A stretch of 64,000 nt of DNA from Sipunculus nudus (lineage: Eukaryota > Annelida > Sipuncula > Golfingiida > Sipunculidae), in NCBI GenBank assembly GCA_026874595.1, contig CM049317.1, positions 23,357,401 through 23,421,400 of the forward strand. The letters run 5' to 3'. Positions 48,566 to 59,615 of the stretch are shown piece by piece. Position 1 is the stretch's first letter. Each line of letters begins with the position of its first letter. The notes under the pieces were generated by a model. It did not search any database and had not been told where the DNA came from. It worked only from the letters and a program-made list of their open reading frames with translations. The translations under genes and the position numbers were made by a program.

Positions 48566-49018
48566 TTAAATATCTTGTACGGCATCGTAATGTCCACCAT
48601 TGGCTTCCGTGTACACCACATGTACAGTTCCCATGGTTACCTGTCCTTCCATATGCACATCCAGGGTGGTTACGTCAGAGTCTCCGCCTCCCAGAGTTAC
48701 CATAATGGTGACGTCATACAACAAGCTGAGCGCCACCAGACATTCATGGCCGGCGTACGTCCCTGGCTGTGACAACAGGGACAAATATTGATCAAGATTG
48801 GGACAAGGTATATACTGCTGGAACAGCTGCCGTTTGTTCCTCATCATGTGGACAGTTTGTTGCCTCAGATTCAGATGGTTGCCTTGGTGACCGAGCAGAC
48901 CGACAGAGAGAGCCCTGAAGAGACAGTTACCATCTCCCAGTACCGGATGTCTACATCTCCCATGCCTGGCCAGATACGCGTCCTGTTCTGATAATTCTTT
49001 ACTGAAGATGATGGCCAT
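48566..49018 (-). CDS. OTU-domain cysteine protease (deubiquitinase-like), copy D
   Basis: A 150-residue single-domain OTU protease. GDGNCLFRALS places the nucleophile Cys32; ANGGHYDAVQDI at the C-terminus places His143. It shares about two thirds of its residues with OTU-A at the same length, with no gaps. The gene model is well supported. The minus strand has CCAAT (about 49548-49552), a TATA box (49531-49540), a 5' UTR exon ending GAG|GTAAGT (donor at plus 49456-49461), an acceptor TCTGTTCCAG, and exon 2 starting at 49034 with the ATG 16 bp further on. An AATAAA follows the stop. It lies 5' of the copy-B transposase-derived gene on the same strand, as OTU-A lies 5' of copy A. The function is inferred only at family level, as cleavage of ubiquitin or ubiquitin-like conjugates. 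Confidence 0.9.
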   Translation of the reverse strand: MAIIFSKELSEQDAYLARHGRCRHPVLGDGNCLFRALSVGLLGHQGNHLNLRQQTVHMMRNKRQLFQQYIPCPNLDQYLSLLSQPGTYAGHECLVALSLLYDVTIMVTLGGGDSDVTTLDVHMEGQVTMGTVHVVYTEANGGHYDAVQDI

Positions 49019-49530
49019 TCCTCATACAGATTTACTGGAACAGAGAAAGGAAAGGGGTCTGATGAGTCTTAAGCATTAATCGTATATTTCATTTAAATGC
49101 AATTATAATCATTTTAATAAGTATATTTTTTTTCATTAGAATACTTAACCTGAATTGGTAGAGTCAGAAGAAAAATGTGGGATATCTAAAAAAAAGATAT
49201 CTCAAATACATTTATTAATAAGATTTTTTTTATATTAAATTCTAGAAGGATCATGCTTCCTCAGCGGTTGGACTAAACAAGAAAATTGTAAGGTTGAACC
49301 ATATATTATGAAGACGTCACACACCTGGAAGGTGACCCTATATGCTTATGATATACAATGTGTCTAAAACAGATTTGTAAAAAATTTTTTATAATAGGGT
49401 TTCACATTAATTTATTTGACAAATATCTGAAATATGTATAAAAAATACAAAATGTACTTACCTCAAAATAAGAAACACCTCGATGGAAAGTCAAGCTGTC
49501 AATGAATGAATGGTTGGCCTGTACCCATGC

Positions 49531-49552
49531 TTATATATAGCCGCGCGATTGG
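49531..49552 (-). promoter_or_regulatory. CCAAT plus TATA core promoter of OTU-D
   Basis: The minus strand reads CCAATCGCGCGGCTATATATAA. It sits about 70-90 bp upstream of the predicted 5' UTR donor. OTU-A keeps a TATA at the equivalent place; the OTU-B pseudogene does not. Confidence 0.55.
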
Positions 49553-50066
49553 ACAGTGTGAACTTTACTGAAGGACTAAACAGAAGGACATAAAGTTGGT
49601 ACGACACTCTAAGAGTGTGGGACACAAATGGTTAGATTTTATGACTGATTAAGATAGCATATAACCACAGTCTGTCGCTGGCGTTATTTGTGAATACATA
49701 AAAATTTTGATGTGATAAATGGATTTGATCTCTGTCCACAAGTAGTCGTGTCATTTGTTATAAAGAAATGCAACTAGTATTTTTAATTTTCCATACTTAT
49801 AGAACTTCAGATAATTCATGAAAAGCTAAATTCCTGTCTTTTCTACTTTTTTTATTTTAATATTATAATATGTGCAGAGGTCTAAGGTTTTTAAATTGTG
49901 CATATTAACACTCGTCTATGTCACTTATCAGATGATTTTATTTGACCGTTATAACACCTGTCAATCAGAAAATTCAGTCGAATGGCGTTGTTGTAGCAGT
50001 GCTAGATACAAAGGGGTATAATCTTAGCACTAAGATAACTCGTAAAAAGATCCGACAATAGGGGTG

Positions 50067-50069
<3 letters not shown>

Positions 50070-50112
<43 letters not shown>
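50070..50112. repeat. (TA)n microsatellite
   Basis: About 21 TA units upstream of OTU-D. Confidence 0.85.
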
Positions 50113-50115
<3 letters not shown>

Positions 50116-50534
50116 CCCCGTAATTTCTATATACAAGGGAAGTCAGACTTCACCCTCTTGTTAGCCTTTGTCATGCGCAAGTTTGAAACTGACGTCATGT
50201 TTTTACTTTGAAGAAATACCAACTCAAGATTGAAAGAAATTAGACCAATACAGTCAACGGTCAGACAATCTCCAAACCAAAGTCTTTCTAGTCTCGATAG
50301 AGACCCTGCAGGGCATGACTTCTTTTCTGATATATACCTATGAAAATGCATTATATGTAAAAAGGTGTTATTTTTTTATAACTATTTTCACTTCTCCTCG
50401 GGTGTGGAGTGAATGTTCACAAATTGGGCCGTGTTTCTATATGTCAATATCAATATGTGACACCTGTGGTAAGATAGATGGAGCGTATTGGCAAAATGGT
50501 TGGCGGGGGGGGGGGGGGGAGGTGTTTTTAAAGA

Positions 50535-50690
50535 TAACCCTATTGCGTTTAAGAAGGTATGTGTTCTGGTGTGTCACCCCAAGGAAGCCGAGAGAAGCTA
50601 CAGGCGTGTATACCAAGAAGGCAAATGTAAACTCTGACGAGACTTCCTGAGAGTGTATAACTAACCTTTACCTTTTCATAGACATCACAA
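50535..50690 (+). mobile_element. SINE family 3 fragment
   Basis: Matches the 3' half of 28437-28800 (CCAAGGAAGCCGAGA, GACTTCCTGAGAGTG, CTAACCTTTACCTTTTCA). It lies at the same relative place upstream of OTU-D as the full copy does upstream of OTU-B. A poly-G run replaces the 5' half. Confidence 0.65.
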
Positions 50691-51340
50691 CAGACTGATG
50701 GTTGATGTGGCAGGGATGGGGTAATAGGAACTCATGCATTCAAAAAATCTTTAAGGAAGCAAGTGATACACTAGAGGACAGCCTTCATACACGCAGTGTT
50801 CAAGAAAAGAAATAGTCTAACAGACTGATAGATTGATGTGGCAGGTTTGGGTAAAGGAACCTAAGCATTCAAACAAATCTTTAAGGAAGCAAGTGATATA
50901 CTAGAGGACAGCCCTTATACACACAGTGAAATTTAGTTATTAATTATTTATAAAATAATCAAAATGTTATATTTCATGGCTGTTCACACTATATATACAT
51001 TGAACTTAGATACGAACAAAACTGGCCTACATAATATCTCAATGAAATGTGTATTTTTATTAAGGTTCCAGATATAAAGTACACAAAGTGTTTGTTTTTT
51101 TTAATTTTTATACATGTATATTTTAATGTATATAAATGTCACCGAACAGATAACACACACATATATAAATGTATATATTTGTATAATGAAATGATCATGC
51201 TCAGTGTTATTACAGTTAAGTAATATCGCCATTATATACTTGAGATACAAATGATTCAGATGAAATATGGCCTTGCAATATGTTATATTTATATTCCCAG
51301 ATGTATGTATATTTTTATATGTTCCTGATTTATACGAGGC
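50690..51340. other. Intergenic with a ~130-bp direct repeat
   Basis: CAGACTGAT-G-TTGATGTGGCAGG and TTTAAGGAAGCAAGTGATA-ACTAGAGGACAGCC occur twice (about 50690 and 50820). No gene is seen. Confidence 0.55.
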
Positions 51341-51344
51341 ATTT

Positions 51345-51385
51345 CAAGTCTTTATTGTATCGCCAGACATAGTCTGGAGATACTA
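51345..51385. repeat. Palindromic repeat boundary GTATCGCCAGAC / GTCTGGAGATAC
   Basis: Near-perfect inverted pair separated by a few bases. The GTCTGGCGATACTATGG form recurs at about 52537-52553, so these probably mark the ends of the repeat between them. Confidence 0.5.
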
Positions 51386-51401
51386 TGGTTTAGGCACGGT
51401 T

Positions 51402-51427
51402 GCGCCGCCGCCGCCGCCGCCGCCGCA
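51402..51427 (+). repeat. (CCG)n trinucleotide run
   Basis: About eight GCC units, an isolated GC-rich run in AT-rich surroundings. Confidence 0.85.
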
Positions 51428-51479
51428 GAGATTTCTTTTGGACACAATAACTAAAAAAATATTTCAAGGATCTTTTTCA

Positions 51480-52560
51480 AACTTGACACATTTATAGATA
51501 TAGGTGAGAGGACGAAGCCTATTTAAAATGGGGTCATGACCTCAACTAGGAGAGTGACCTTGACCTTGAATAGATCCATTTTTGGGGAAAATCACACAAA
51601 TTCTTAAATATCTCAAGAAATCTTTCATGGATTTATCCAAAAATCAAGTTGGACAAAGATCTTGGATAGTGATGTCATGTACCGGAAACTGGCGGTGCCA
51701 CCTAGTATCCTTTTCTTGTTTTTGTGCCGTTTAATACCCCCATCATTGCCACTTGACAGTACTTTTAGCATCACAAGTCAAAAACTGATTGACAGATTTC
51801 TTCAATATTATGCATGTACATAGGTATGGGTTATGGGATGATGTATATTAAAACTGGAGTCATGACCTTTCCTTTGAGAGTGGCTTTGACCTTGAATTTT
51901 ACCATATATGGTGAAAATCACATAAAATCATGAATATCTTAAAAAGGGATGCATGGATTGGTCCAAAAATCAAGTTGACGGAAGATCTTGGATAGTTTTG
52001 TCTTTTGCAGAAGATAGGTGGCGCCACCTGTTGTCCTTTTCTTGTTTTTTGCGCCTTTGAATACCCCATCATTGCCACTTGACAGTATATACTGTGAGCA
52101 TTATAAGTCAAACAGTAATGGACAGATTTCTTTCATGTTATGCATGTATATAGATATGGTTTATGGAATGAGGTATATTTAATTTTAAATTTAATTTTAA
52201 AATTTAATTTAATTTAAATTATTTTTTTTTTAATTTAATTTTTTTTTCAAATGTTGGATATTTTGGAACGCAGTTTATTGATTTGGGGTCATGACCGTGA
52301 CTATGAGAGTGACCTTGACCTTGAATATTCCCATATTTGGTGAAAAACATAAAATCATGAATATCTTAAAAAGGGCCACTTGACAGCACTGTGAGCATTA
52401 TAAGTCAAAAACCCTTTGATCAATTGTCCTTCCCAATCCAAAATATTCCTATATTTTGTACAAATGTTTCTCACATTCATTGCTAAAATACAAATACATC
52501 ACATTATATCAAAAAAATACCACAAAACCTCATTTGTCTGGCGATACTATGGCACCAGCG
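51480..52560. repeat. TGACCTTGACCTTGAA dispersed repeat, three tandem units
   Basis: Units at about 51530, 51860 and 52285 share GTCATGACC, GAGAGTGACCTTGACCTTGAA, TGGTGAAAATCACA, and CATTGCCACTTGACAG. An AT-only tract (TTTAATTTAAATT) at 52180-52250 lies inside. Typical dispersed non-coding repeat. Confidence 0.7.
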
Positions 52561-52999
52561 GTGCCAAGAAATGTCTAGTTTATATGTGTATACGCTGCCT
52601 CATTGTGATCGAAAGACCTGCTATTAATTAGGAGGTGCACATGAATATGTAGGCCTATGTGCCACTGCAGAGCAATGTTCGGCCCGGTTTGTGTACACGG
52701 TGACCTAGTTCTCATATATTCATACACAGGTGATCAGATTTAGTTATTTTAACCTATATACTGTGCACTTTGTGTTGGTCTAATGATAGTATTAATGTAT
52801 ACGTTGGTGTAGGGAAACGATATGAAGGACAGACCGAAGGCTAATTTAAGCGGTACAAGTCCCGCTACAAGAATGTAAATACAGACGGTACTTCCCATAT
52901 AAAAATACTCTCATGCGCAGGGAAAATTTATAGCTGTAGCTTAACTTCGCTGATCCGCTAAAAGGCAGACTTTGGAATATATTTGTCTTTTTTAAAGAC

Positions 53000-53540
53000 A
53001 GTTTGCAATGTCTCACAATTAAGGCGCTCTTTGGTCCCCAGCGTTTAGGTCATTAGGTACGTTCGTAATGGCTTTTAACCCGTATAGAAAATTAATATTA
53101 TGTTGTTGACGAAGTGGATTTTTTTTCATAGTCTTCGTTGAAATCCCCTATGTTATTCTAAAGTTATAAAACAAATCAACACAAGCTATATGCTCTTCAA
53201 TACATGAACTTACAGAATTATATATTGAGACAACTTGGCACTTTTATCGTGTCTCAGTGACTTATTATAATATTATATAGTAAAGTCACGTCCATAAAGT
53301 ACATGGTTCATGAATTATTAAATAAACTTTCAGATAAAAAAGAGACAATGAAGAATCTATACAATGGTGGAATTTCTTTATTCCACAAAAGAATATTTTC
53401 ATAAAAAGGCCTTTTCCTCCATGCGCAGAAATACCAAACATTTATTAAATTTTATGACTGTAGTAATGATAGGTTAACAAGTGGTGAAGTGTGGCATGAT
53501 AAGTGTGAGCATGATTCACACTGAGTGTTTACATATCATG
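53000..53540. repeat. Diverged duplication, member 1
   Basis: Shares AAAAGAGACAATGAAG, ACATTTATTAAA, GGTTAACA-GTGGTGA and TGGCATGATAAGTGT blocks, in the same order, with 57410-58070. Confidence 0.6.
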
Positions 53541-54005
53541 CACAGAAAAATAATGTTCAGCATTGAACATCGTATATAAGAGATATCAGTATTTGGTTAA
53601 AGAAAAATTAAATTTAAATGTAAATATTGCGAAAAAGGAACACTACAAAGCACTGAATAAGAGATTTAAGGAATAAAAGTTTTAACCTCTCCATTATGTT
53701 TCCACGAACAGGACTTTGACTCCACTACATTCAGGCTAAATGTGTATGAAGAGGACATGATAGATAATGGCTGAGGGAAAACACGATGTGGTTATTAATC
53801 ATTGAAAAGAGGAATAACTCTCGGGCTTTTCACATATGTTGAATACTTTCATATTTAAAGTGTCCGATGTCCAGCAAAATTAGGAAGGTCTGTCCCCTGA
53901 TGACAAAGTAAATGTACAACAGTATATCTCTTGACTGACCCGGCTCAGTTTTACAGATGACGCTGCAACCAGCCCAGAGCGTTGACAGAAAGAGAGTTAG
54001 GAACA

Positions 54006-54007
<2 letters not shown>

Positions 54008-54041
<34 letters not shown>
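54008..54041 (+). repeat. (GA)n microsatellite
   Basis: Seventeen GA units in a purine-rich tract. A Ser/Leu-rich minus-strand open frame through it is spurious. Confidence 0.85.
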
Positions 54042-54047
<6 letters not shown>

Positions 54048-55497
54048 TACCAAGTGAAAGCGGCAGAATGACGTAGCAATCGATCCAAAGAGAAGAAGCA
54101 ATATTAATAAAAAGAGAAAAGACATAGCGAGACAAAGAGAGATAAAGAGATGTATATAGACCTAGAAGGAGCAATAGACAAATAAAGACGATCAAAGAGT
54201 GAGAGAGACGAATGAGTGCATTTTTGAAAGGCAGAGGTAGTGAAAATACGTGTGTATCTCTAATCACGTAACAACACTATTCTCCGGTTATCTTTCTACC
54301 AGACCTTTCGTCCTCGAGCCTGAACAGAAGTTTCTATCCAGAACAACGCTTTGGTCCTGTGTTTATAACAATAGCAGATGCATTATAAATAATAAGACAT
54401 TCAGGGCGAATAGCGTAGATCAGTTGTACATATAACAACACGCTTCATAAAACAAGTCGTGCGTAGGCTTATACGTTAGTAATGTTTACCAATAGGCGTG
54501 AATATCTCACCACAATGTACTGTTGTACCCTGACCCTGGTTAAAGCTTTCAATGTGACACAACACACAGCTTTCGTACTGGTATCATACGACCTCATGGG
54601 TGAGTTAGCTACGTTAAAACATCTTAGCCTTCAATTTAGTCACAGACAGTCGAGGTGGAGTACAATATCAAAAATCAAGTTCGACAGTACTAAGGAGGAC
54701 AATTGGTAAATAAATACCGTAGTAAATACATTAATTCACGGCTTGGTCTTCCATTAAGGTCTCCTGGTTTTGAGTTTGGTATATATTTAATACTTTTTTT
54801 ACTTATTTAAGATGTTTATATATTTTGTAAACATTAATACCAAATTATTAAGAAATCATTGATATATCTTTAGCGTAGGATAAAATCTGACATATGTAGT
54901 TTTTAATAATATATACCTATATATATATATATATATATATATTCTTTCGCTATACATCTGAAACAATTGAAACTAAATTGATCAATTTCAATTATTATTA
55001 TATAATGAGATTTTATAATAAGAATGTGAGTATTTTTATAATATATATATATAAATATAATATACATTGTATTGATTTTTTTTCAGACACAATGGATGTT
55101 AACCATGATAAATCACGGTGTAGTTTATGCATTTCTGTATGAGTGGCGTCAAGCATGACACATGTTTGTTTAAGGTTAAACACATTGAACATAAGAACAA
55201 TTTTATATGATGTATTTGCGGGTCATACAAAATGCCATATATACGCCTAATGCCCATGAAAGATAATGTTTGAGATTACACCTTTGCCGGTATGGGATCC
55301 CTCGTTTTGAGGCAAAAGCGAGGCAGTGTTGAGGCATATTTACTTGGTCAATGGAACTGTTGATAAGACCTGCAAACAAATCAGTTTGTTATCTGACATT
55401 GGGGTATATTAGTAAATGCCTATTGTATGTTGTTTAGTTATTACTGTCTTCTTGTCAGTTCAGACCCTTCATGTGGGATTGATACCTCGTATGTCTA

Positions 55498-55778
55498 AGG
55501 CCAAAAAAAATAAAAGGTGTGGTTCTCAGGCACCGCCCGCGTCAATTTTTAACCCCCGCATCAAAAATTTTTATTTTGATTTTTATCTTTCAAGTAGATA
55601 AATAATACAATTTATTTATACCTGTTTAGCAAAAAAATTTGTTATTTTCATATTTTTCACTGATCATATGACATTTTATCGGAGCATTCAAAAAAAGGTC
55701 AAAAATAAAATACCGCCCGCCCGCACCGATTTCTGAAAAAAAGTGCCTGAGAACCATACCTTATTTTTTTTTTGGCCT
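55498..55778. mobile_element. 281-bp MITE-like element with ~36-bp inverted ends
   Basis: The left end begins AGGCCAAAAAAAATAAAAGG and the right end is its near-perfect reverse complement, both including GTTCTCAGGCAC. There is no coding capacity. A second, left-truncated copy is at 63395-63656. Confidence 0.7.
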
Positions 55779-56672
55779 AATGATGTGAATTTTTTGCCTG
55801 AGTTCAAATGCATTTGCACGTACATTTAAAACAAAGCTACAAGAATGTCTGCATTAACTCTTACATATTTTAAAAATTATTTTCAAATGGAAATGTAGTA
55901 TTCTACTATTGCATCAGAATATGAATGTAAATTAAGCAATATTTTTTTTTTCAATATCATTTTTACCATGACTGGTTTAAATTATTCCACAGATAAAGCT
56001 TTCAGTGTAACATAGACACGTTTTGATATCAGCTGACAAATCTGATATACTATGCAATCGCATTCGTAGTTGGTATTTGTAACTATTAATATTTAAGCTC
56101 TTTCGAATTTGTATTTGATTTATTTGAAAAATTTGTTCTTGCATTTAAGTGCACTGAGAAGCATTTTAACCGAAAGGCTGGTTCCATTGGTTCCATCAGT
56201 AACCTGACGCTCCAGACTTGTCATGTGGCCAGAGGTGGCATGTTTTTATTCTTGGTTATTTAGTTTGTCTGGTGCAATTTTACCCAAAAGTCTTGCGCAG
56301 AGTTTAATGAAATTTTGTGCAGATTTACGATCATATCCACGGAATACTCATTGGATTTATGAAGTAATCTGAATCGCAATAATAACGTTTCCCGTGTTCA
56401 TATATGAATATTCATTATAATAGAGATATCATTGGTATTAGTTGGCGGCTTTTTCGTAGAGGTTTGACGTTGATTCTCCTGGCGTGGGTTTGTTGTTTCT
56501 GGCTGCATCTTGTTTAACCGTAGTATCATACAAAAATCAAGTGGATAACCTGTCTTCCTTTGAGTGATACAACATGTAACTCGTCAACTGCTCATCCCGC
56601 ATGCAAGTATGACTGACTGATAAAGATCGTCAGATATCCTCTTTACACTGCATTATGCAGTTGAAAGCACGC

Positions 56673-56677
<5 letters not shown>

Positions 56678-56733
<56 letters not shown>
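56678..56733. repeat. (TA)n microsatellite
   Basis: TA array with one TTTA interruption. Confidence 0.85.
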
Positions 56734-57409
56734 GGGAATAAGGGAATAAGATATGATTATAAAATATATATCCATCCCTGTTGGATAAAAACAAGATGTA
56801 ATTTACTTGATTTGCGTTTGATTCTACATTTGTTTTTAATCTTTTATTTCTATTTTAATGTGTAGAAGATAAGAATACATATACCAAATACTGTTGTATA
56901 TATGAGTCATTTATTGTGTGACACATACACAGACGAGTCAAAAGATGCTGTGATTGGAAATGACTTAACAACCGCATTGTGTAGCCCGGGCTGTTGACAT
57001 TACATTACTCCAATGTATTGGCCAGTTTCTTTACCAAAACGGGGGACCCTCTTCCGCTAAAAGTGAATTGATACGTGATGGGAGGCAGGCAAAATGAGGA
57101 ACGAAAACCCCCAGTCCCTAGTATGGCCATGAAGATGTAATGCTGCCCAGGGAGCTAAGGAAAGCTACAACAAAGAACTGGCCAGAAAATCAAGAAAACT
57201 AAGTTTAAATTGATAGAGACTGACCGCGTCACTGATATCAAAATATAATTACCAAGCTTTACCTTCGTTTCATCTGAAGTTAACACGAGTTAAATTGTGC
57301 TTCCGGATGAAAACATTCTTAACATAACGCAATAAATATGTAAATTAAATTAAAAGATAAATAACCACTGCAGGGTTAACTGTGCTGATCCCCTCAAGGA
57401 AGTCTTTTT

Positions 57410-58070
57410 TTTTAATTTTATTTTTAGAGACAGTTTTCTTTGTTTCATAAAAAAGAGTCGTCTGATCCCAAAAGTTCAGGTTTGCAGGTACAATCCGAAT
57501 GCCGTTTGAAAAAAAAATCCAGGAGTGGAATGTATTTTCATAGCCTTCTGTAAAATTCCTCATAGTATTCTTAAGTAATAAAACATGTGTACACAATCTT
57601 ACGCCTCTCGTCCCCTCTAGCCACATGTCTATACAAGAACATACATAATTATAGACGGACAACCTTTGCCATTTTAATGGAGCCTCAGTTGCTTGTTATT
57701 ATATTTAATAGTAAAATCAGTCCATACAGTTAATAACACATGGAGTATTACATTAACATACAGAGAGAAAAAAGAGACAATGAAGGGTGTAAAGCGGGTG
57801 TTTTGATTCCACAGATTATTTTTACATTATTTTCTCCATTTTGAAATATAATAAAGCAGACATAATACATGTGGGTATAACTGCCTCTCTGCATAAGGTA
57901 TATCATAAATTTATCAGGAGAGAAACAACTAAATATGTTTTACAAATGACAGCTTGATGATGCATAGACTACCATACATTTATTAAAAAGTATAATAATT
58001 GTAATGAACGGTTAACACGTGGTGATGCATGGCATGATAAGTGTAAACCTGATTCACACTGTAAGTAACT
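57410..58070. repeat. Diverged duplication, member 2
   Basis: Partner of 53000-53540; followed closely by the decayed third block copy. Confidence 0.6.
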
Positions 58071-58359
58071 ATATTTATCCTTTGCAAAAATTGTTACTCG
58101 TGAATATTCTGTTCTTGAAAGTTGTACTGAATATAGACATACTGAAGTCAGTTACCAATTTCATTTTTTTGAAAGTTTATATGTTAAAAATCCAGCACGG
58201 ATTTTCATGAATACAACATATCAAAAATTGGTAATGAACTCATTCAAAGGAGGTCTAAACCTCAGACTTTTTGTAGATGCTGAATGAGCACATTTTGATA
58301 GAGCCCGGTGATGAATTGCCGTTCATGGTGGCAAAACAGTGCACTTTACAGCTATGTCT

Positions 58360-59480
58360 TAACAGTTTGATAGATGGCGCTGCAATCGGCCCTGGAAAAA
58401 CAATATTGTTATATATCTTGGTATGCGACACATGGCCAATTGGTCATGGAGGAGCTCCTAAACAAAAGTTGATTGGGGCCACCGTCAATTGTAATATATA
58501 TTGAACTCCGTGTAAACAAGCCCATGCCTTGTTTATAGATCTTGGAAAAGCTGCAAAAATATAAAGACCACAGAGAGAGAAAGAAAACCCTGTGTCTTGT
58601 TGAATGCACGCAAGAATCATATGTCCAAAAAAACTTCGTCAACTACAACAGTTCATTTATTCTTGTGCATGCTGATCACTGGCCACAATTGATTATATTT
58701 ATTAACAATGATTTACATATATTTACTACTGGTTTATTGCAGTTCATTTGCATATGTGTCTGGCGATTCCTTATTATTATTCGTGATGTTTATATTGTAT
58801 TTTCAGGATATCGACTTTTTAATTGCGGAGTTTGGTCTTCCAGGAGAGATTTCGTCCATAGATGACAATATAGACGTATTTGTTTTCGCCCGTTCGTGTC
58901 CCTTTACTTCTTAAAACAGAGATCATTGCATATATATGTATTGCACTGATGAAAGCTAAACCGTCGTCAGTTTGTAATTGATTGTCATGGTGTTGACATT
59001 AATTGATTTCACCAGGAGAAGACGTCAGTATAAATTTATGACCAATTACCAAGTATCTCAATTAATCCAGTTTTGTTTACAGGTCTATACGATAACATAT
59101 ATTATGATTCCCTATTGTCCATGATTATGAAAAGAAATCGGCATATCTTGATAGAGGTGCATAAATCAGGTAAAGTACACATATAGCAAAGTTCTGTCAA
59201 TTTTGTAATTTAATTTGAAACTAATGTCATTTTCTCCCAGTTGCAAATCATAAAATAAAATATTATCTTTTTACTGTAATACTTAGGCGGACAGACAGAA
59301 TATGTGGACCTCCCAGGATTTATAATAAATGGATTCTATTTTTGTCAAACATAAAATAAATATATACATATTATGAATTTATTGTACCAGCAAATATCAT
59401 TTACCGCATTTATTGAGAGTACATTTAGTCATTATGCACTTACAAATACAATAAGGGAACTGTGCACTGGATATGCCCAA
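58360..59480 (-). repeat. Third, decayed copy of the duplicated block (3' flank part)
   Basis: Similar to 35154-36920: ATAGATGGCGCTGCAATCG, GGTCTTCCAG, GATGACA-TATAGA-GTATTTGTTT, ATATCTTG-AGAGGT-CATAAATCAGGTA and a later AATAAGGGAA-TG-ACTGGAT. It is broken by an insertion of repeat DNA at about 59480. Confidence 0.65.
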
Positions 59481-59615
59481 AAAAAAAATAACAAAAACAA
59501 ATAAGTGACCCAGAGGTCGTGACGCACAACTGACTAGGAAGACATTCACACCAGGAATTTTATCATCTGAATGCCAAATTATGTTGGTGGTATCCATTGC
59601 AACTGCAGCATAGCT

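Larger units (their letters stand above)
52560..58360. other. Repeat-rich intergenic region
   Basis: No supported gene. It includes a diverged duplication (53000-53540 versus 57410-58070), a (GA)n run, (TA)n arrays at about 54920 and 56678-56733, and a small inverted-repeat element at 55498-55778. A GGACAGACCGAAGGCTAATTT module at 52829 resembles the kB-containing modules but lacks the exact decamer. Confidence 0.5.

Noticed and set aside
8137-49034. Endogenous virus or Maverick/Polinton-like element as source of the modules
   Set aside because: No polymerase, integrase, capsid, packaging ATPase or long terminal inverted repeats were seen; only OTU and a transposase-like gene, with eukaryotic introns.
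53830-54267. 145-residue Leu/Ser-rich minus-strand open frame
   Set aside because: Driven by the (GA)n tract; no domain, promoter or splice support.
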